64,000 bases of DNA from Symsagittifera roscoffensis (taxonomy: Eukaryota > Xenacoelomorpha > Acoela > Convolutidae). A program made the translations under genes and the position numbers. Positions 45,464 to 55,747 of this stretch are shown piece by piece (the first letter of the stretch is position 1; every line of letters starts with the position of its first letter). The stretch spans positions 6,124,193 to 6,188,192 of the forward strand of contig NC_087062.1 of the NCBI RefSeq assembly GCF_963678635.1, given 5' to 3'. The notes under the pieces were generated by a model. It had not been told where the DNA came from. It was given only the letters and a program-made list of their open reading frames with translations, and searched no databases.

Positions 45464-45865
45464 GAAAATTCCAAGCTAATTGAGAAGATCCACGAACTGG
45501 AGTCCAGTTACCGATACCTCGAGTCTCGCAAGACCCTCTGCGACAACTGCCGACTACCTCTTTCTGGCCGAGCGTCAGTAGATGCTGCTGTCCTGAGCGA
45601 CCAGAGCAAGCACCGCGACACCACCGGCGGATCCCTCGAATCTCTGGAAGATGTCTTACCCCTGGATCCCGAGTCTAGTAACTCCCCTCTGCCGACGTGC
45701 ACTCGAACTCCACCCCCGCACTCCACGGCACATCAGCCGACGACTAGTCAGGGGGCACCTAGGTCTCTTGCTGCTGAGTTAGCCCAAGTGATGAACAGAC
45801 CGAGAGAGATTGATTTGAGTAAAGTTGTGAAAGATGCACTTGAGCAGAACAAGTCATACGAAACG
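45464..45865 (+). CDS. RAB11FIP3/4: FIP3/4 exon, last coil turn and linker
   Basis: Acceptor CTTCATTACAG, phase 0; 402 nt. Begins with a short coil, NSKLIEKIHELESSYRYLES, then a Cys pair (TLCDNCRLPL). It continues with a Ser/Pro/Thr-rich linker (LPLDPESSNSPLPTCTRTP) and ends with LSKVVKDALEQNKSYET, which leads into the Rab11-binding helix. Donor AAACG|GTAAGC, phase 0. The frame is open upstream into the intron, but the acceptor is clear. Confidence 0.92.
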
Positions 45866-45979
45866 GTAAGCCTATTAAATTATCCCCAGCCTATTAAAAA
45901 GCATATAGCCCTCCACAAAAGTAGAAAACAGACAACATAAGTAAAACCTATTTGAAACAAAATATGAACCTATGTTTAG

Positions 45980-46093
45980 ATATGCTTTGAGCTGAAGCAG
46001 CAAGAACAAATAAACGATGACCTCCAGAACTACCTCAGCCGTCTATTGCTGCTAATAATGGAGTCCAACCCAGAAATTCTGGAAGTCAAATGA
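45980..46093 (+). CDS. RAB11FIP3/4: FIP3/4 last exon, Rab11-binding domain
   Basis: Acceptor CTATGTTTAG, phase 0. Encodes ICFELKQQEQINDDLQNYLS then RLLLLIMESNPEILEVK and a TGA at 46091-46093. This is the Rab-binding domain core shared by all Rab11-FIPs: a helix with L-x-EQE-x-N, Y-[LI]-x-x-[IL]-[LI]-L, and the terminal NP-x-ILE turn. It is the strongest identifier of the gene. In the family this helix dimerises and binds two Rab11-GTP molecules. Confidence 0.95.
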   Translation: MCFELKQQEQINDDLQNYLSRLLLLIMESNPEILEVK

Positions 46094-46102
46094 AGAATCC
46101 GG

Positions 46103-46108
46103 AATAAA
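46103..46108 (+). terminator. Possible polyadenylation signal of the FIP3/4 gene
   Basis: AATAAA lies only 10 nt after the TGA. That would make a very short 3' UTR, so a later A/T-rich site (for example near 46262-46270, TATAAAATATA) may be used instead. Confidence 0.35.
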
Positions 46109-46109
46109 A

Positions 46110-47380
46110 TCGAGCGCAGCTTTAAATCCATTTATTTCCCTTTTTGAAACATATCCAGTTGAATGTATCCAAACCATAAGTTGAATTATTCTACTGCTTA
46201 GCTTAAAATGAACATATCTCTATTTAGACCCTTGTTTTAGTTGACTTGACGGGTCAAATTTATATAAAATATATTTTGCGACTGAAAATTTTTCACGTAC
46301 TGGCTTACTCTTCTAATTACCAGCGAGAAGGGCGTTTAACAGTGTCGAGGAACAGAAGTGTTGGGATCTTTTTACTAATTTCCGCTTAAAATAACTAAAT
46401 AAGCTTCAGTTATTATTGAACAATTTGTTCAAACTGTGATTCCTCGATTTATTTATTTTCAACCAAGAAGATCTGAGCTTTTTAAGCAGTATTTCTATAA
46501 ATTTCGATTTGATGATTTGGGCGGAATACGTAAAAAGACCCCAGTGGCAAAACTAAAACAGTGTTCAACATTTCGGAAAATGGATGATTTTTGGCACTGT
46601 CGAACAACGATTTAATTTCGGAACTGTGATAAATATTTCGTGGTACAGCAAAAATAACCACCAGTCGCGCCAGCGTGCTGTGAGCTTGCCAACAGTGGAT
46701 AGGACAGCCGGATACTAGAGCGGGAAATCACCGCGAAGGAGCGAGGCGCACCCAAGGTCGAACTTAAACCGGAGATGACCGATTTATTAGTCTTTGGTTT
46801 AGTGCTTCGGCGCTAATGAACACTTGATTTTCGGCACTGTTGTACTGTCTCACAGAGAGATGCGCTAAGAGTAATCGAATATTCACTCAATTATTCCGGT
46901 ACCAAAATCGGGTTATGATTACGTCGTGAAGTTCCGTTGCTGACGTCGCTTAGCCTGTTGAAGTATATTATGTCTGCAAACATCTCGATGCAAATGATAT
47001 TCAAAACAAAAAAACTGAACTAAAAAAGTAAAACATGAACATTAAAATCAATAAAATTTCAAAGCTGAAAAAATACTTTCCATGTATGCCAATTTTTTAT
47101 CTTCCATCAAAAAATTTAGGACCATCTATTTTTGAAAAAATAGCTATGAAATAAGTTTTCATATGCCAAACACAACGGGCAGCAAAACTAATTATTAGGA
47201 ACCATGCAAAAAAATCCGTTTGCGAGACAAAAACGCGATTAACCTACGCTCAGACTTTATCAAGAAAACCATGACTTCGGCAAGCACTTCAATATTTTCA
47301 ATGTTAAATAAAAGCTATAATAATTACTCAGCACTGAGAGAAAATACACTTCGCAAATACGAAAACGTCAATTTTAAAAC
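46110..47380. other. Intergenic stretch, no gene seen
   Basis: Contains short open frames only. I recognise no domain and no repeat with another copy in the window. Confidence 0.4.
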
Positions 47381-49382
47381 ATAGCCAACAGACAGTTGGA
47401 AAAAAGTAAAAGAACGCAAGTTAACAGAAAAGACATACTGGATTTTTTTTGAAAAAAAAACTCAATTTTGGAGTTTCGAAGAAAAAAAGATGGCCTTAAA
47501 GATATTCGAATTTCTGGAACAACTTTTGATTGTCGAAATTTGGGTTGATTCTACAAAAAAGTGTCAAATGGATCAATAGGTTAATTTTATATTAGTTTGA
47601 AAAATCTGAAAAAAATAAGTAGATCAAATTTGAACGTTGAAAAATCACACAGACCTATACTAGAGTTTTCACTACGTCCATTTGCCTTCTCGTTATTGAA
47701 GAGCATAATTTGCCTTCGTTTCAGCAAATGAATCTAACATTGATTTGAATTCTTAGCTACCTTCATGGAAACCAAAGAATATGGCCAGCAGACAGTTGGA
47801 AAAAAGTAAAAGAACGCAAATTAACAGAAAAAACATTCTGGATTTTTTTTGAAAAAAAAACTCAATTTTGGAGTTTCGAAGAAAAAAAGATGGCCTTAAA
47901 GATATTCGAATTTCTGGAACAACTTTTGATTGTCGAAATTTGGGTTGATTCTACAAAAAAGTGTCAAATGGATCAATAGGTTAATTTTATATTAGTTTGA
48001 AAAATCTGAAAAAAATAAGTAGATCAAATTTGAACGTTGAAAAATCACACAGACCTATACTAGAGTTTTCACTACGTCCATTTGCCTTCTCGTTATTGAA
48101 GAGCATAATTTGCCTTCGTTTCAGCAAATGAATCTAACATTGATTTGAATTCTTAGCTACCTTCATGGAAACCAAAGAATATGGCCAGCAGACAGTTGGA
48201 AAAAAGTAAAAGAACGCAAGTTAACAGAAAAAACATACTGGATTTTTTTTGAAAAAAAACTCAATTTTGGAGTTTCGAAGAAAAAAAAGATGACCTTAAA
48301 GATATTCGAATTTCTGGAACAACTTTTGATTGTCGAAATTTGGGTTGATTCTACAAAAAAGTGTCAAATGGATCAATAGGTTAATTTTATATTAGTTTGA
48401 AAAATCTGAAAAAAATAAGTAGATCAAATTTGAACGTTGAAAAATCACACAGACCTATACTAGAGTTTTCACTACGTCCATTTGCCTTCTCGTTATTGAA
48501 GAGCATAATTTGCCTTCGTTTCAGCAAATGAATCTAACATTGATTTGAATTCTTAGCTACCTTCATGGAAACCAAAGAATATGGCCAGCAGACAGTTGGA
48601 AAAAAGTAAAAGAACGCAAATTAACAGAAAAAACATACTGGATTTTTTTTGAAAAAAAAAACTCAATTTTGGAGTTTCGAAGAAAAAAAGATGGCCTTAA
48701 AGATATTCGAATTTCTGGAACAACTTTTGATTGTCGAAATTTGGGTTGATTCTACAAAAAAGTGTCAAATGGATCAATAGGTTAATTTTATATTAGTTTG
48801 AAAAATCTGAAAAAAATAAGTAGATCAAATTTGAACGTTGAAAAATCACACAGACCTATACTAGAGTTTTCACTACGTCCATTTGCCTTCTCGTTATTGA
48901 AGAGCATAATTTGCCTTCGTTTCAGCAAATGAATCTAACATTGATTTGAATTCTTAGCTACCTTCATGGAAACCAAAGAATATGGCCAGCAGACAGTTGG
49001 AAAAAAGTAAAAGAACGCAAGTTAACAGAAAAAACATACTGGATTTTTTTTGAAAAAAAACTCAATTTTGGAGTTTCGAAGAAAAAAAAGATGACCTTAA
49101 AGATATTCGAATTTCTGGAACAACTTTTGATTGTCGAAATTTGGGTTGATTCTAGAAAAAAGTGTCAAATGGATCAATAGGTTAATTTTATATTAGTTTG
49201 AAAAATCTGAAAAAAATAAGTAGATCAAATTTGAACGTTGAAAAATCACACAGACCTATACTAAGAGTTTTCACTACGTCCATTTGCCTTCTCGTTATTG
49301 AAGAGCATAATTTGCCTTCGTTTCAGCAAATGAATCTAACATTGATTTGAATTCTTAGCTACCTTCATGGAAACCAAAGAAT
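47381..49382 (+). repeat. Satellite array: five units of ~400 bp
   Basis: Units start with ATGGCCAGCAGACAGTTGG at 47781, 48181, 48581 and 48982; the first starts at 47381 with ATAGCCAACAGACAGTTGG. A further partial unit begins at 49383 and soon diverges. Unit lengths are 400, 400, 400, 401 and 401. Units differ by a few substitutions and homopolymer lengths. Alternate units share variants: units 3 and 5 have GATGACC, against GATGGCC in 1, 2 and 4. This hints at a two-unit higher-order repeat. No coding capacity is shared. Confidence 0.95.
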
Positions 49383-50169
49383 ATGGCCAGCAGACAGTTT
49401 GAAAAGTCTGAATGTCACAAGGAGACAGAAAAATAATTTTTATTTTTGATTTTGAAAAAATAGATCATCTTCAGGCTCTTTCAATTTCAAAAAAATTTAA
49501 TGATTGACTAACGTAAAATAAATTAACTTTCAATAGCAACCTTCATTTGTATTTTAACGCGTTGTTTCTGATTTCTTAGTTGGAGAGCGTAATTTGAGTT
49601 CAAAATCACTCCATAAATTAAACTCCCGTATTAATAACGCATTAATACGAACAAATAGTTTTTTAATAAGATCAAATAGCACTCAATTTGGAGAGCTTTC
49701 TGTTTGATATTGATTTGTCGCTTACGATACATGTTACAAAAAAACTACAAAACAGCCCTCATAAATTATCGCGAGTTGGTCCAATAAGCAATTTTCATAC
49801 TTTTATAAATTGACAAAAAAAATCATATTTGAATCACTATTTTTCAAGTTCCAGGCCAGGGCATAATTAGATTTCAGATATTGTAGAAAATATAAAATCC
49901 TCTTTTATTATCCTTTGCTTCGCGAAACTTAGCACCAGATCATACGCATCAACATCAGCAAAACTGAACCCAGGACTTGAACAAAAAAAAATAGCGAATG
50001 ATAACAAAAAAGTGATATTTGGCGTATAGGAAGCGTTATCTTGGTTAATAATTTAACGTAAGCTGCATTAATCAAGAAAATTAGACCGGATTAGATTTCC
50101 AAGTAAAGTAAAGCTGAATTTCGTTATTTGTGTGCTGCTCTGCTCATCTGTTTCATCACTGGTAATTTA
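49383..50169. other. Intergenic stretch after the satellite
   Basis: The first ~30 bp continue the satellite unit and then diverge. No gene is seen. Confidence 0.45.
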
Positions 50170-50374
50170 TCAACTTTATTATTGGCTGGTTGCAGAAAAT
50201 CAAAAGCATATTGAGCAATTTTCAAAACTTAAGACTCGTCCGACCCTAAAACTGGCTGGTGTTTGAAAGACACGTGATACAAAATTCAGAGGATAAAATA
50301 CACGTGGATGAAACACATCAGCAGAGCAGTACACAAATACGGAAACCAAGAACTGCTATATAATTAAATTTTAA

Positions 50375-51030
50375 ACTCAGAGGCAAAGCTGCGCTTCGCA
50401 AACACTTGCGAGAACACGACCAAAAAGCAGCTCTATCAAGTGAAATAAAAAAAAAGCAGAAATAAGCCTCGAATTAGCAAAAACACTGCTATGTGTAGGA
50501 TTTGAATCTGCGACCTACTGCAATCAAGAGATTTTGAGTCTCACGCACAATCACTTAGCCATGCAAGCTTAACAATCGACAAACACTAGTCACGAATAAA
50601 ACAGCTACATATGCTTACAAATTGCCAATGAATCTCAGCAAAAGTTGTACCAAATACAAACAGACTCAATTTTGCAAGTAATAATTTGGAATATAACAAG
50701 CTGAAGACATCCAAACTAACTTTGCTTGTAACAAATCGCAAAGCACAAAGCCACATTATGTATAAATAATTTCAAAAAATTACGAGATAAATTGAGTCAG
50801 AAAATTTATGAAATCCAGTTTTCATGATTGTTATGTTGTTTGAAACAAATCACTTTTTTCGGTTCATTTGATGAATGAAAACTGCATTAACTGTGTTAAC
50901 TTATTAGTATTCGAATGTCAAAGCACATGCTATCAACAAGCTGTAAGGGTGCCCCAAAAGTGGCACCAATATTTGCGACTTAGGTTTGAAAAAATAGAAG
51001 GTTCGTACTAATACACCGCTTCGCAAATTT
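50375..51030 (-). repeat. tRNA-derived SINE-like repeat family X, copy 2
   Basis: The - strand head at about 50505-50580 reads CATGGCTAAGTGATTGTGCG (A box) and, further on, GCAGATTCAAATCCTACAC (B box), close to tRNA consensus. A GACTCAAAATCTC anticodon-arm-like stretch and long variable region resemble tRNA-Leu/Ser. The acceptor stem pairs poorly, so it is not a functional tRNA. It aligns with 9873-10530 for about 600 bp. Confidence 0.65.
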
Positions 51031-51649
51031 TAACATGATAATTTGGTCTATATCAAGACTTCCGACCTTATTAAAAAGAGTCTAAACAGCCACAAATTCA
51101 TACCAATTTTAGGCACGTTTTTCATTTGATCATTTTTGTGGAATCTCATTCCCACTTTCTGGGGCTTTATTATGATACCACACATACGAGCTGTCCTTGC
51201 GATACTAAAATAGGTCGGAAAACAAGTAACTTAGTGACTTACCACTTCTTTTTATCTTAAAACAGATTAAGATAGTTGTGATAAAACTAGATAATAATTT
51301 GAAGATAAAACTCAAGTACCTTTACTTTTTTAAAATGATATTGACTGACAATCTGGGACTCACGATATATCTAATTCCTACAGAATAAAAGAAGCATAAA
51401 AGCGAACATTCAAACTATTTTCATTTATACTCATTAAGTTATCTCTCGACTTTAATTGAGTTGTAGTGCCTAGTTTTGTATGAAAATATTACGTCCGAAT
51501 CCAACACTGCTCGGATAAAAAACACAGTGTCACGCGCAGGCATAAACCCTCTAGCTCATTCGGTTTAGCCAGCACGCTGGATGACTAAGAGAAAAACTAT
51601 ATTTCTCAATAGTGGGAGAATGGTTGACAGCAAGCCCAATAAGATTTTT

Positions 51650-52045
51650 TTTGAAATCATCCCCCACACGCCATATAAAATACAAAAGAATAGATTTCGC
51701 TCATTGTAACAAAAAAATTATGGCAAATAAGCTTCTTTCAACCAATTTGGAATGATTTCTAAGACGGATTAAATCTCCGCTTACGCGTTAAGAGCACGAA
51801 ATATATCGCGCGTTAATTGTCCCAAATTGGCCAAAATGGCAATCTTTAAACCCCCATAACTTTACGAAAAATAATCACAGGTGAAATATCTTTTCAAATT
51901 TAAGCTCAGGACAACAATACCTTTTGAAAGATATAAAAAAATTCCGTCAAAAATGGCTAGTTAAAAAGTCGAAATTTGTCTGAAGAAAAAAAACCGCCCG
52001 AGCACAAATATTCCTTTACTTTCGTATCGAAAGTCGGAACAATAA
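51650..52045 (+). repeat. Interspersed repeat family Y, copy 3 (5'-truncated)
   Basis: Starts within the family at GAAATCATCCCCCACACGCC and keeps AGACGGATTAAATC, the CGCGCGTTAATTGTCCCAAA block, the ACTTTCG-TAT-CGAAAGT hairpin and the AGTCGGAACAA end. The head with the first inverted terminus is missing. Confidence 0.7.
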
Positions 52046-52478
52046 ACTACAGAACATAACTACGCAACGTGTAGTGGTCTTCACTTCGTCTTGTGGTCTT
52101 GATTTGGTTTCAAACCAAAACTTAGCATCGAAAAAAAAACAGCGTTCAAATATTTTTCATAGTCTCTGTACCGTATCTACGCGCGTCAAATTATATAAAA
52201 TAAGTTACATTTTACATGAAAAAAGCCACAAAGTAAACTACAGTTTAAAACAATATTTCAACAAGATTAAAACATCATTTAGCAAAAAATGTGTTTCTTA
52301 CACAATAAACAAGTTTTTTACAACTTCAGCAATTCAAGGTCAATAATTTATACAATTATGGACAAAGAACACAATGTCAAGTTTCAATTTGAAAAACAAA
52401 CAATAGTCCAACAATTCGATGAACCAGTAACTTGACAAAAAACTGAATTACCCTGTCAAAAAACCCCCGCGGTTCATA

Positions 52479-52484
52479 TTTATT
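52479..52484 (-). terminator. Polyadenylation signal of the 474-residue gene
   Basis: TTTATT on the + strand is AATAAA on the - strand, about 96 nt downstream of the stop codon. A normal distance for a short 3' UTR. Confidence 0.5.
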
Positions 52485-52579
52485 TTAAAATGATGGTTAA
52501 ATGATCGAATTCTTTGTGGTTCGGTGGTCTTTCAAACTAAAATCTCAATAAAATCAGTTTTCAAGTCCAAAATTAACAG

Positions 52580-54004
52580 TTAATTCCTGTCGCAATTATT
52601 TCCACTGTATTTTGCTAATTGCGTTTTTAACTCATCGGGATGGAACGTGCGCCGTCTTGGAGAAACTTTCTTTCTGTTTTGTTCTTGAATCTCATAAAAT
52701 TGTTCATCTTCTTTGATGTCTTTATCCTTGATTAATGACGTCACGTCATTTGCAGTATAACTCTTTCTCATCGGTTTCTGTTTTCGTTTTGGCGGCTCAG
52801 TTGACGAAGTTTTCACTGGTTTTTCTTTCATGTTTCCGTTTTCATCCAACGGACCAGTGCCAAATACTGTCAAAATACCATTCTCGGCGAATTGTTCCGA
52901 AGATCTACGCAAGAAAAAGTCCCCCCTGTATTTATCCAACACTCTTTTATTTTGGTCTTCATTTGCAACAAGAGCTGCCGACAAGCTTGGATACTTTTTG
53001 TCAGTATCGACTCCTAAATTTCTTACAAAGTACGGACTATCTCGAAGCACCTCTTCCATAACGCTCTGAATTTCAAGCGACTTAATCAGACGGTCAATTT
53101 CCATTTGCTGTTGCCACAATTTGTTCAGCATATATGCCACTTGACTTTGAACTCTGTCGAAAACTTCTTGAGAATCATCGAAGTCATCGCATTCCTGTTG
53201 AACGCCGGAATCTTCCTCAAAAACGGATCTGCCATCTAAAGAGCTGGCATTCTCTTCATTCACATGAAAAGTACCTGATGTCTCAGTTCCTGAAGTTTCA
53301 TGACCCGAAGTTTCATTTCTCGAAGTCTCAATTCCGGAATCAGAGAAACATTTTCCACTCTGATTTTCTTTAAGAGAATTCGTGCTATCATTTTTTGATT
53401 CGTTCACAATATCAGCGTACGTGTGCTCAAAAATGACATTTTCAGCTCCGTTTTCATAAGTATATCGGCGTTGACCTCCACGGTCAGAAGTCAAGTTCAA
53501 TTGTGACAGCCATGAATTAATGTTGTTCATCGTTTCTCTAGAGGATACAGGGCTGCAAAATTGATCAAACTTTGGAATAAGTAAGTTTCCAAAATATTTT
53601 AACAGTTCATCAATTTGCCAATTATTTCTTCTTGAATCTACACCAGGTGAATCCGGCTTCATTGCATTTTCCTCCTTCTCATCAACCAGATTCGAAAGGG
53701 TCTCGTTCGATCCCTCAGAAACTGCAAGGGTCTCGTTCGATCCCTCAGAAGCTGCAAGGGTCTCGTTCGATCCCCAAGAAACTGCAAGGGTCTCATTTGA
53801 CCCCAGTTTGTCCTCATCGTCCATTGAAAACTCCTCCAATTGATCGTCACTTTCAAGCGTTTCGCCCTGACTGTAAATTGAACTCGAAACAGAGCCGCCA
53901 GAGACAACAGTATATGAGTCATCGCACTTAGATGATACCTCCTCGGCTGATTGGTCGCAATCACAAAATACTTCAAGTGCGTTATCGGTTAAAATTGAAG
54001 CCAT
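52580..54004 (-). CDS. Unrecognised 474-residue acidic/basic protein, single exon
   Basis: One uninterrupted frame runs from an ATG in strong context (CAAAATGG) to TAA at 52580-52582. The N-terminal half is acidic and Ser-rich and probably disordered. It carries four tandem 10-residue repeats GSNETLAVSE (residues about 67-105, encoded by 30-bp repeats at 53701-53806) and an ETSG-type repeat (about 225-245). Residues about 275-315 form a short helix/coil (VAYMLNKLWQQQMEIDRLIK). After it is a conserved-looking block (YPSLSAALVANEDQNKRVLD). The C terminus is basic (PPKRKQKPMRKSY, then KKVSPRRRTFHP), possibly a nuclear localisation or nucleic-acid-binding segment. No signal peptide or membrane segment is seen. 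I do not recognise the family. Lack of introns could mean a retrogene. Confidence 0.8.
   Translation of the reverse strand: MASILTDNALEVFCDCDQSAEEVSSKCDDSYTVVSGGSVSSSIYSQGETLESDDQLEEFSMDDEDKLGSNETLAVSWGSNETLAASEGSNETLAVSEGSNETLSNLVDEKEENAMKPDSPGVDSRRNNWQIDELLKYFGNLLIPKFDQFCSPVSSRETMNNINSWLSQLNLTSDRGGQRRYTYENGAENVIFEHTYADIVNESKNDSTNSLKENQSGKCFSDSGIETSRNETSGHETSGTETSGTFHVNEENASSLDGRSVFEEDSGVQQECDDFDDSQEVFDRVQSQVAYMLNKLWQQQMEIDRLIKSLEIQSVMEEVLRDSPYFVRNLGVDTDKKYPSLSAALVANEDQNKRVLDKYRGDFFLRRSSEQFAENGILTVFGTGPLDENGNMKEKPVKTSSTEPPKRKQKPMRKSYTANDVTSLIKDKDIKEDEQFYEIQEQNRKKVSPRRRTFHPDELKTQLAKYSGNNCDRN
53701..53806 (-). repeat. 30-bp coding minisatellite in the 474-residue gene
   Basis: Units TCTCGTTCGATCCCTCAGAA (first 20 of 30 bp on the + strand) start at 53701, 53731 and 53761, and a diverged partial unit at 53791. 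They encode ten-residue repeats, each with an N-E-T sequon. Confidence 0.9.
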
Positions 54005-54830
54005 TTTGAAAAATTAAAACTCAATACCTAACTGAAATATAAAACAGTTGAACAATTCCAACTTTCCAAGTTAACCTTTTCATTTTAGTCAGAACAATCT
54101 ATTCGGAATATTGTACCAAATATTTTTTACTCGATCCAAGAATACATTTTTTTCGTTTGTTAAACTCCAGAAACTTTTTGCTACACAATTTATACAAGAG
54201 TAAATAGGTTTCAATCTCGGCTCTTATTTTTAATCTGACACAACATCTGTTGGTTACAAGTTATTGATTAAAACAGTCATTTGATCTTTTTAACGAAGTC
54301 GCGAAGAAAAAAATGCCTTGAAGTCTCAGCTAGCAAAAACAATTGCTTGGGAACTTAAATTAAGGAGTTTTACACTGTTATAGATAAGAAAAATTAACGA
54401 AATAGCTCAGACTAGAATGTCCTCAAAGATAACTTTAAGTTAGATAACATAAACAACCGATATACATTAATTTATCGATATAAATTAATTTATCGATATA
54501 AATTAGTAAGCACCTGAGAACTGATGATGAAAGACAAATTAGCGATATCTTGAATGGAAACAAACGTCGACAAAACTACCATAACCACAGGCCGTTACAA
54601 AACGAAACGAACATTTAACTGTTCCTACAATTTGCTTAGAAATGAAAAGGCACTGCCCATTGAAAACTATCCCAGTCGAAATCGAATGCTTTTCTTGTAA
54701 AGCCTAGAAAAAAATTATTAGTAAGATCCAACGATGAAATTTTGAAACACAAAATCTTAAAAGAATCAAATAAGACTTTATTGGACAAACATTGAATACT
54801 GAATAAAAAAAGCTAAACTAAGTTTTTGTA
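54005..54830. other. Upstream region of the 474-residue gene
   Basis: Presumed promoter region by position; no promoter motif can be defended. Contains a palindromic tandem repeat at about 54466-54505. Confidence 0.4.
54466..54505. repeat. Palindromic AT-rich tandem repeat
   Basis: About two copies of ATTAATTTATCGATATAA, each able to fold on itself through TTATCGATAA-like symmetry. Confidence 0.65.
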
Positions 54831-54841
54831 TCTAAGATATG

Positions 54842-55029
54842 GTAAAATTTTGTACGAAGTCAAAATATTTTATCAGATCTCTACATGATAGACATTCATC
54901 AGAAATTGACAGTGTCCGAGATGGAAATTTATCAATGTTCCTAACGAAAACAGATATTATTCTTTGTCCTGGGATGGCATCAGTTTTGTTTGTTATCTTC
55001 TCAACTGCACAGAATTCTTCAAAGCTCAA
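54842..55029 (-). CDS. Possible isolated coding exon
   Basis: The - strand frame is open for about 62 codons with protein-like composition (SFEEFCAVEKITNKTDAIPG, then SISDECLSCRDLIKYFDFV). An upstream AG (TTATTTGAG, - strand) and a GT within TTCGTACAAA could be splice sites. It could belong to an unseen gene or an upstream exon of the 474-residue gene. No homology is recognised, and a + strand frame is open too. Confidence 0.25.
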
Positions 55030-55747
55030 ATAAGATTCAAATCAAACTCAACAGACGTTGAGCACTGGAGTTCGGTCTGTATTTGAACAGCTGATCTGAA
55101 TTGCTTATTGCATCGAAACTAAGATTGATATCCTTGGCTTATTTACAATTAAATTTTCTTAGAAATAGTTATTATGAGTTTTAGTTTAAGACTTTTAGCG
55201 GACATTTTATGGCACAGCCAGCGGTCATGCCATCAAAAGATCTTCCACAAATTGTTCCCTCACGTTTGACTGCCCAATTTTGTTTGTAAATCAGATATCT
55301 TTAAATTCTGAGTAATAAATCATCTAGAAGAACAAAAAAAATGTTTTGTTTTTAAATAGTATAGTGCTAGCGCTGAGTTAAAATGATCTCACCGAATAAT
55401 GCTTCATTAGTCTAACATCACATAATCGATATAACCGATCATGAAACTCAAAAAGGACAACAAATAAATTTTTTCAAACAGATTCGCTCCAATGTTGCTG
55501 AACTGTTTTAGTGAAAAGTTGAAAATTGTTTTCAGTTTTTCGTAATTTTCTTTTGGTTTAATTCGTAATTTCCTTCAAGTTTACGTACGAACAATTGTAT
55601 TTGCATTGAGGTTACGATTGAAGCAAAGAAAAATTTTTGAAAAAGTGAAAAAAATTCAGAAGATGGACTGATTTTCATTGTTGAATCTGTTCCATTTTTT
55701 CAAAATTTCATAGGTTTACAAAAAAATTGATAACAGCATTCTTTCTT

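Larger units (their letters stand above)
14763..46093 (+). other. RAB11FIP3/4: Gene model: Rab11 family-interacting protein, FIP3/FIP4 (nuclear fallout) class
   Basis: Seventeen exons joined at GT-AG sites give one open frame. From ATG 14853 it is 2,655 nt including the stop, or 884 residues. Vertebrate FIP3 and FIP4 are somewhat shorter (about 640-760). Order: two EF-hand-like segments (residues 69-122), a Ser/Pro/Gly-rich acidic middle (about 165-500), a coiled coil (about 495-735), a linker, and a C-terminal Rab11-binding domain ending in NPEILEVK. Class II FIPs link Rab11 and Arf6 vesicles to recycling-endosome traffic and cytokinesis; that role is inferred from family. EF-hands plus a Rab-binding domain without a C2 domain separates it from class I FIPs. 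Every junction phase matches, which is strong internal support. The exact N terminus is uncertain. Confidence 0.9.

Noticed and set aside
47381-49382. A CRISPR-like array
   Set aside because: Whole 400-bp units repeat with no unique spacers. This is eukaryotic satellite DNA.
50505-50585. A functional tRNA gene on the - strand
   Set aside because: A and B boxes are good, but acceptor and T stems do not pair and the sequence is part of a ~600-bp dispersed repeat, so it is a SINE head.
52074-52346. A 90-codon + strand frame repeated at 63104
   Set aside because: It is repeated only because of the 11-kb duplication. It has low-complexity, Lys/Ser-rich content, no domain, and lies in the 3' flank of the - strand gene.
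53632-53976. Open + strand and alternative - strand frames over the SNETL repeats
   Set aside because: They are shadows of the 30-bp coding repeats in the 474-residue gene. The repeat period divisible by three keeps other frames open too.
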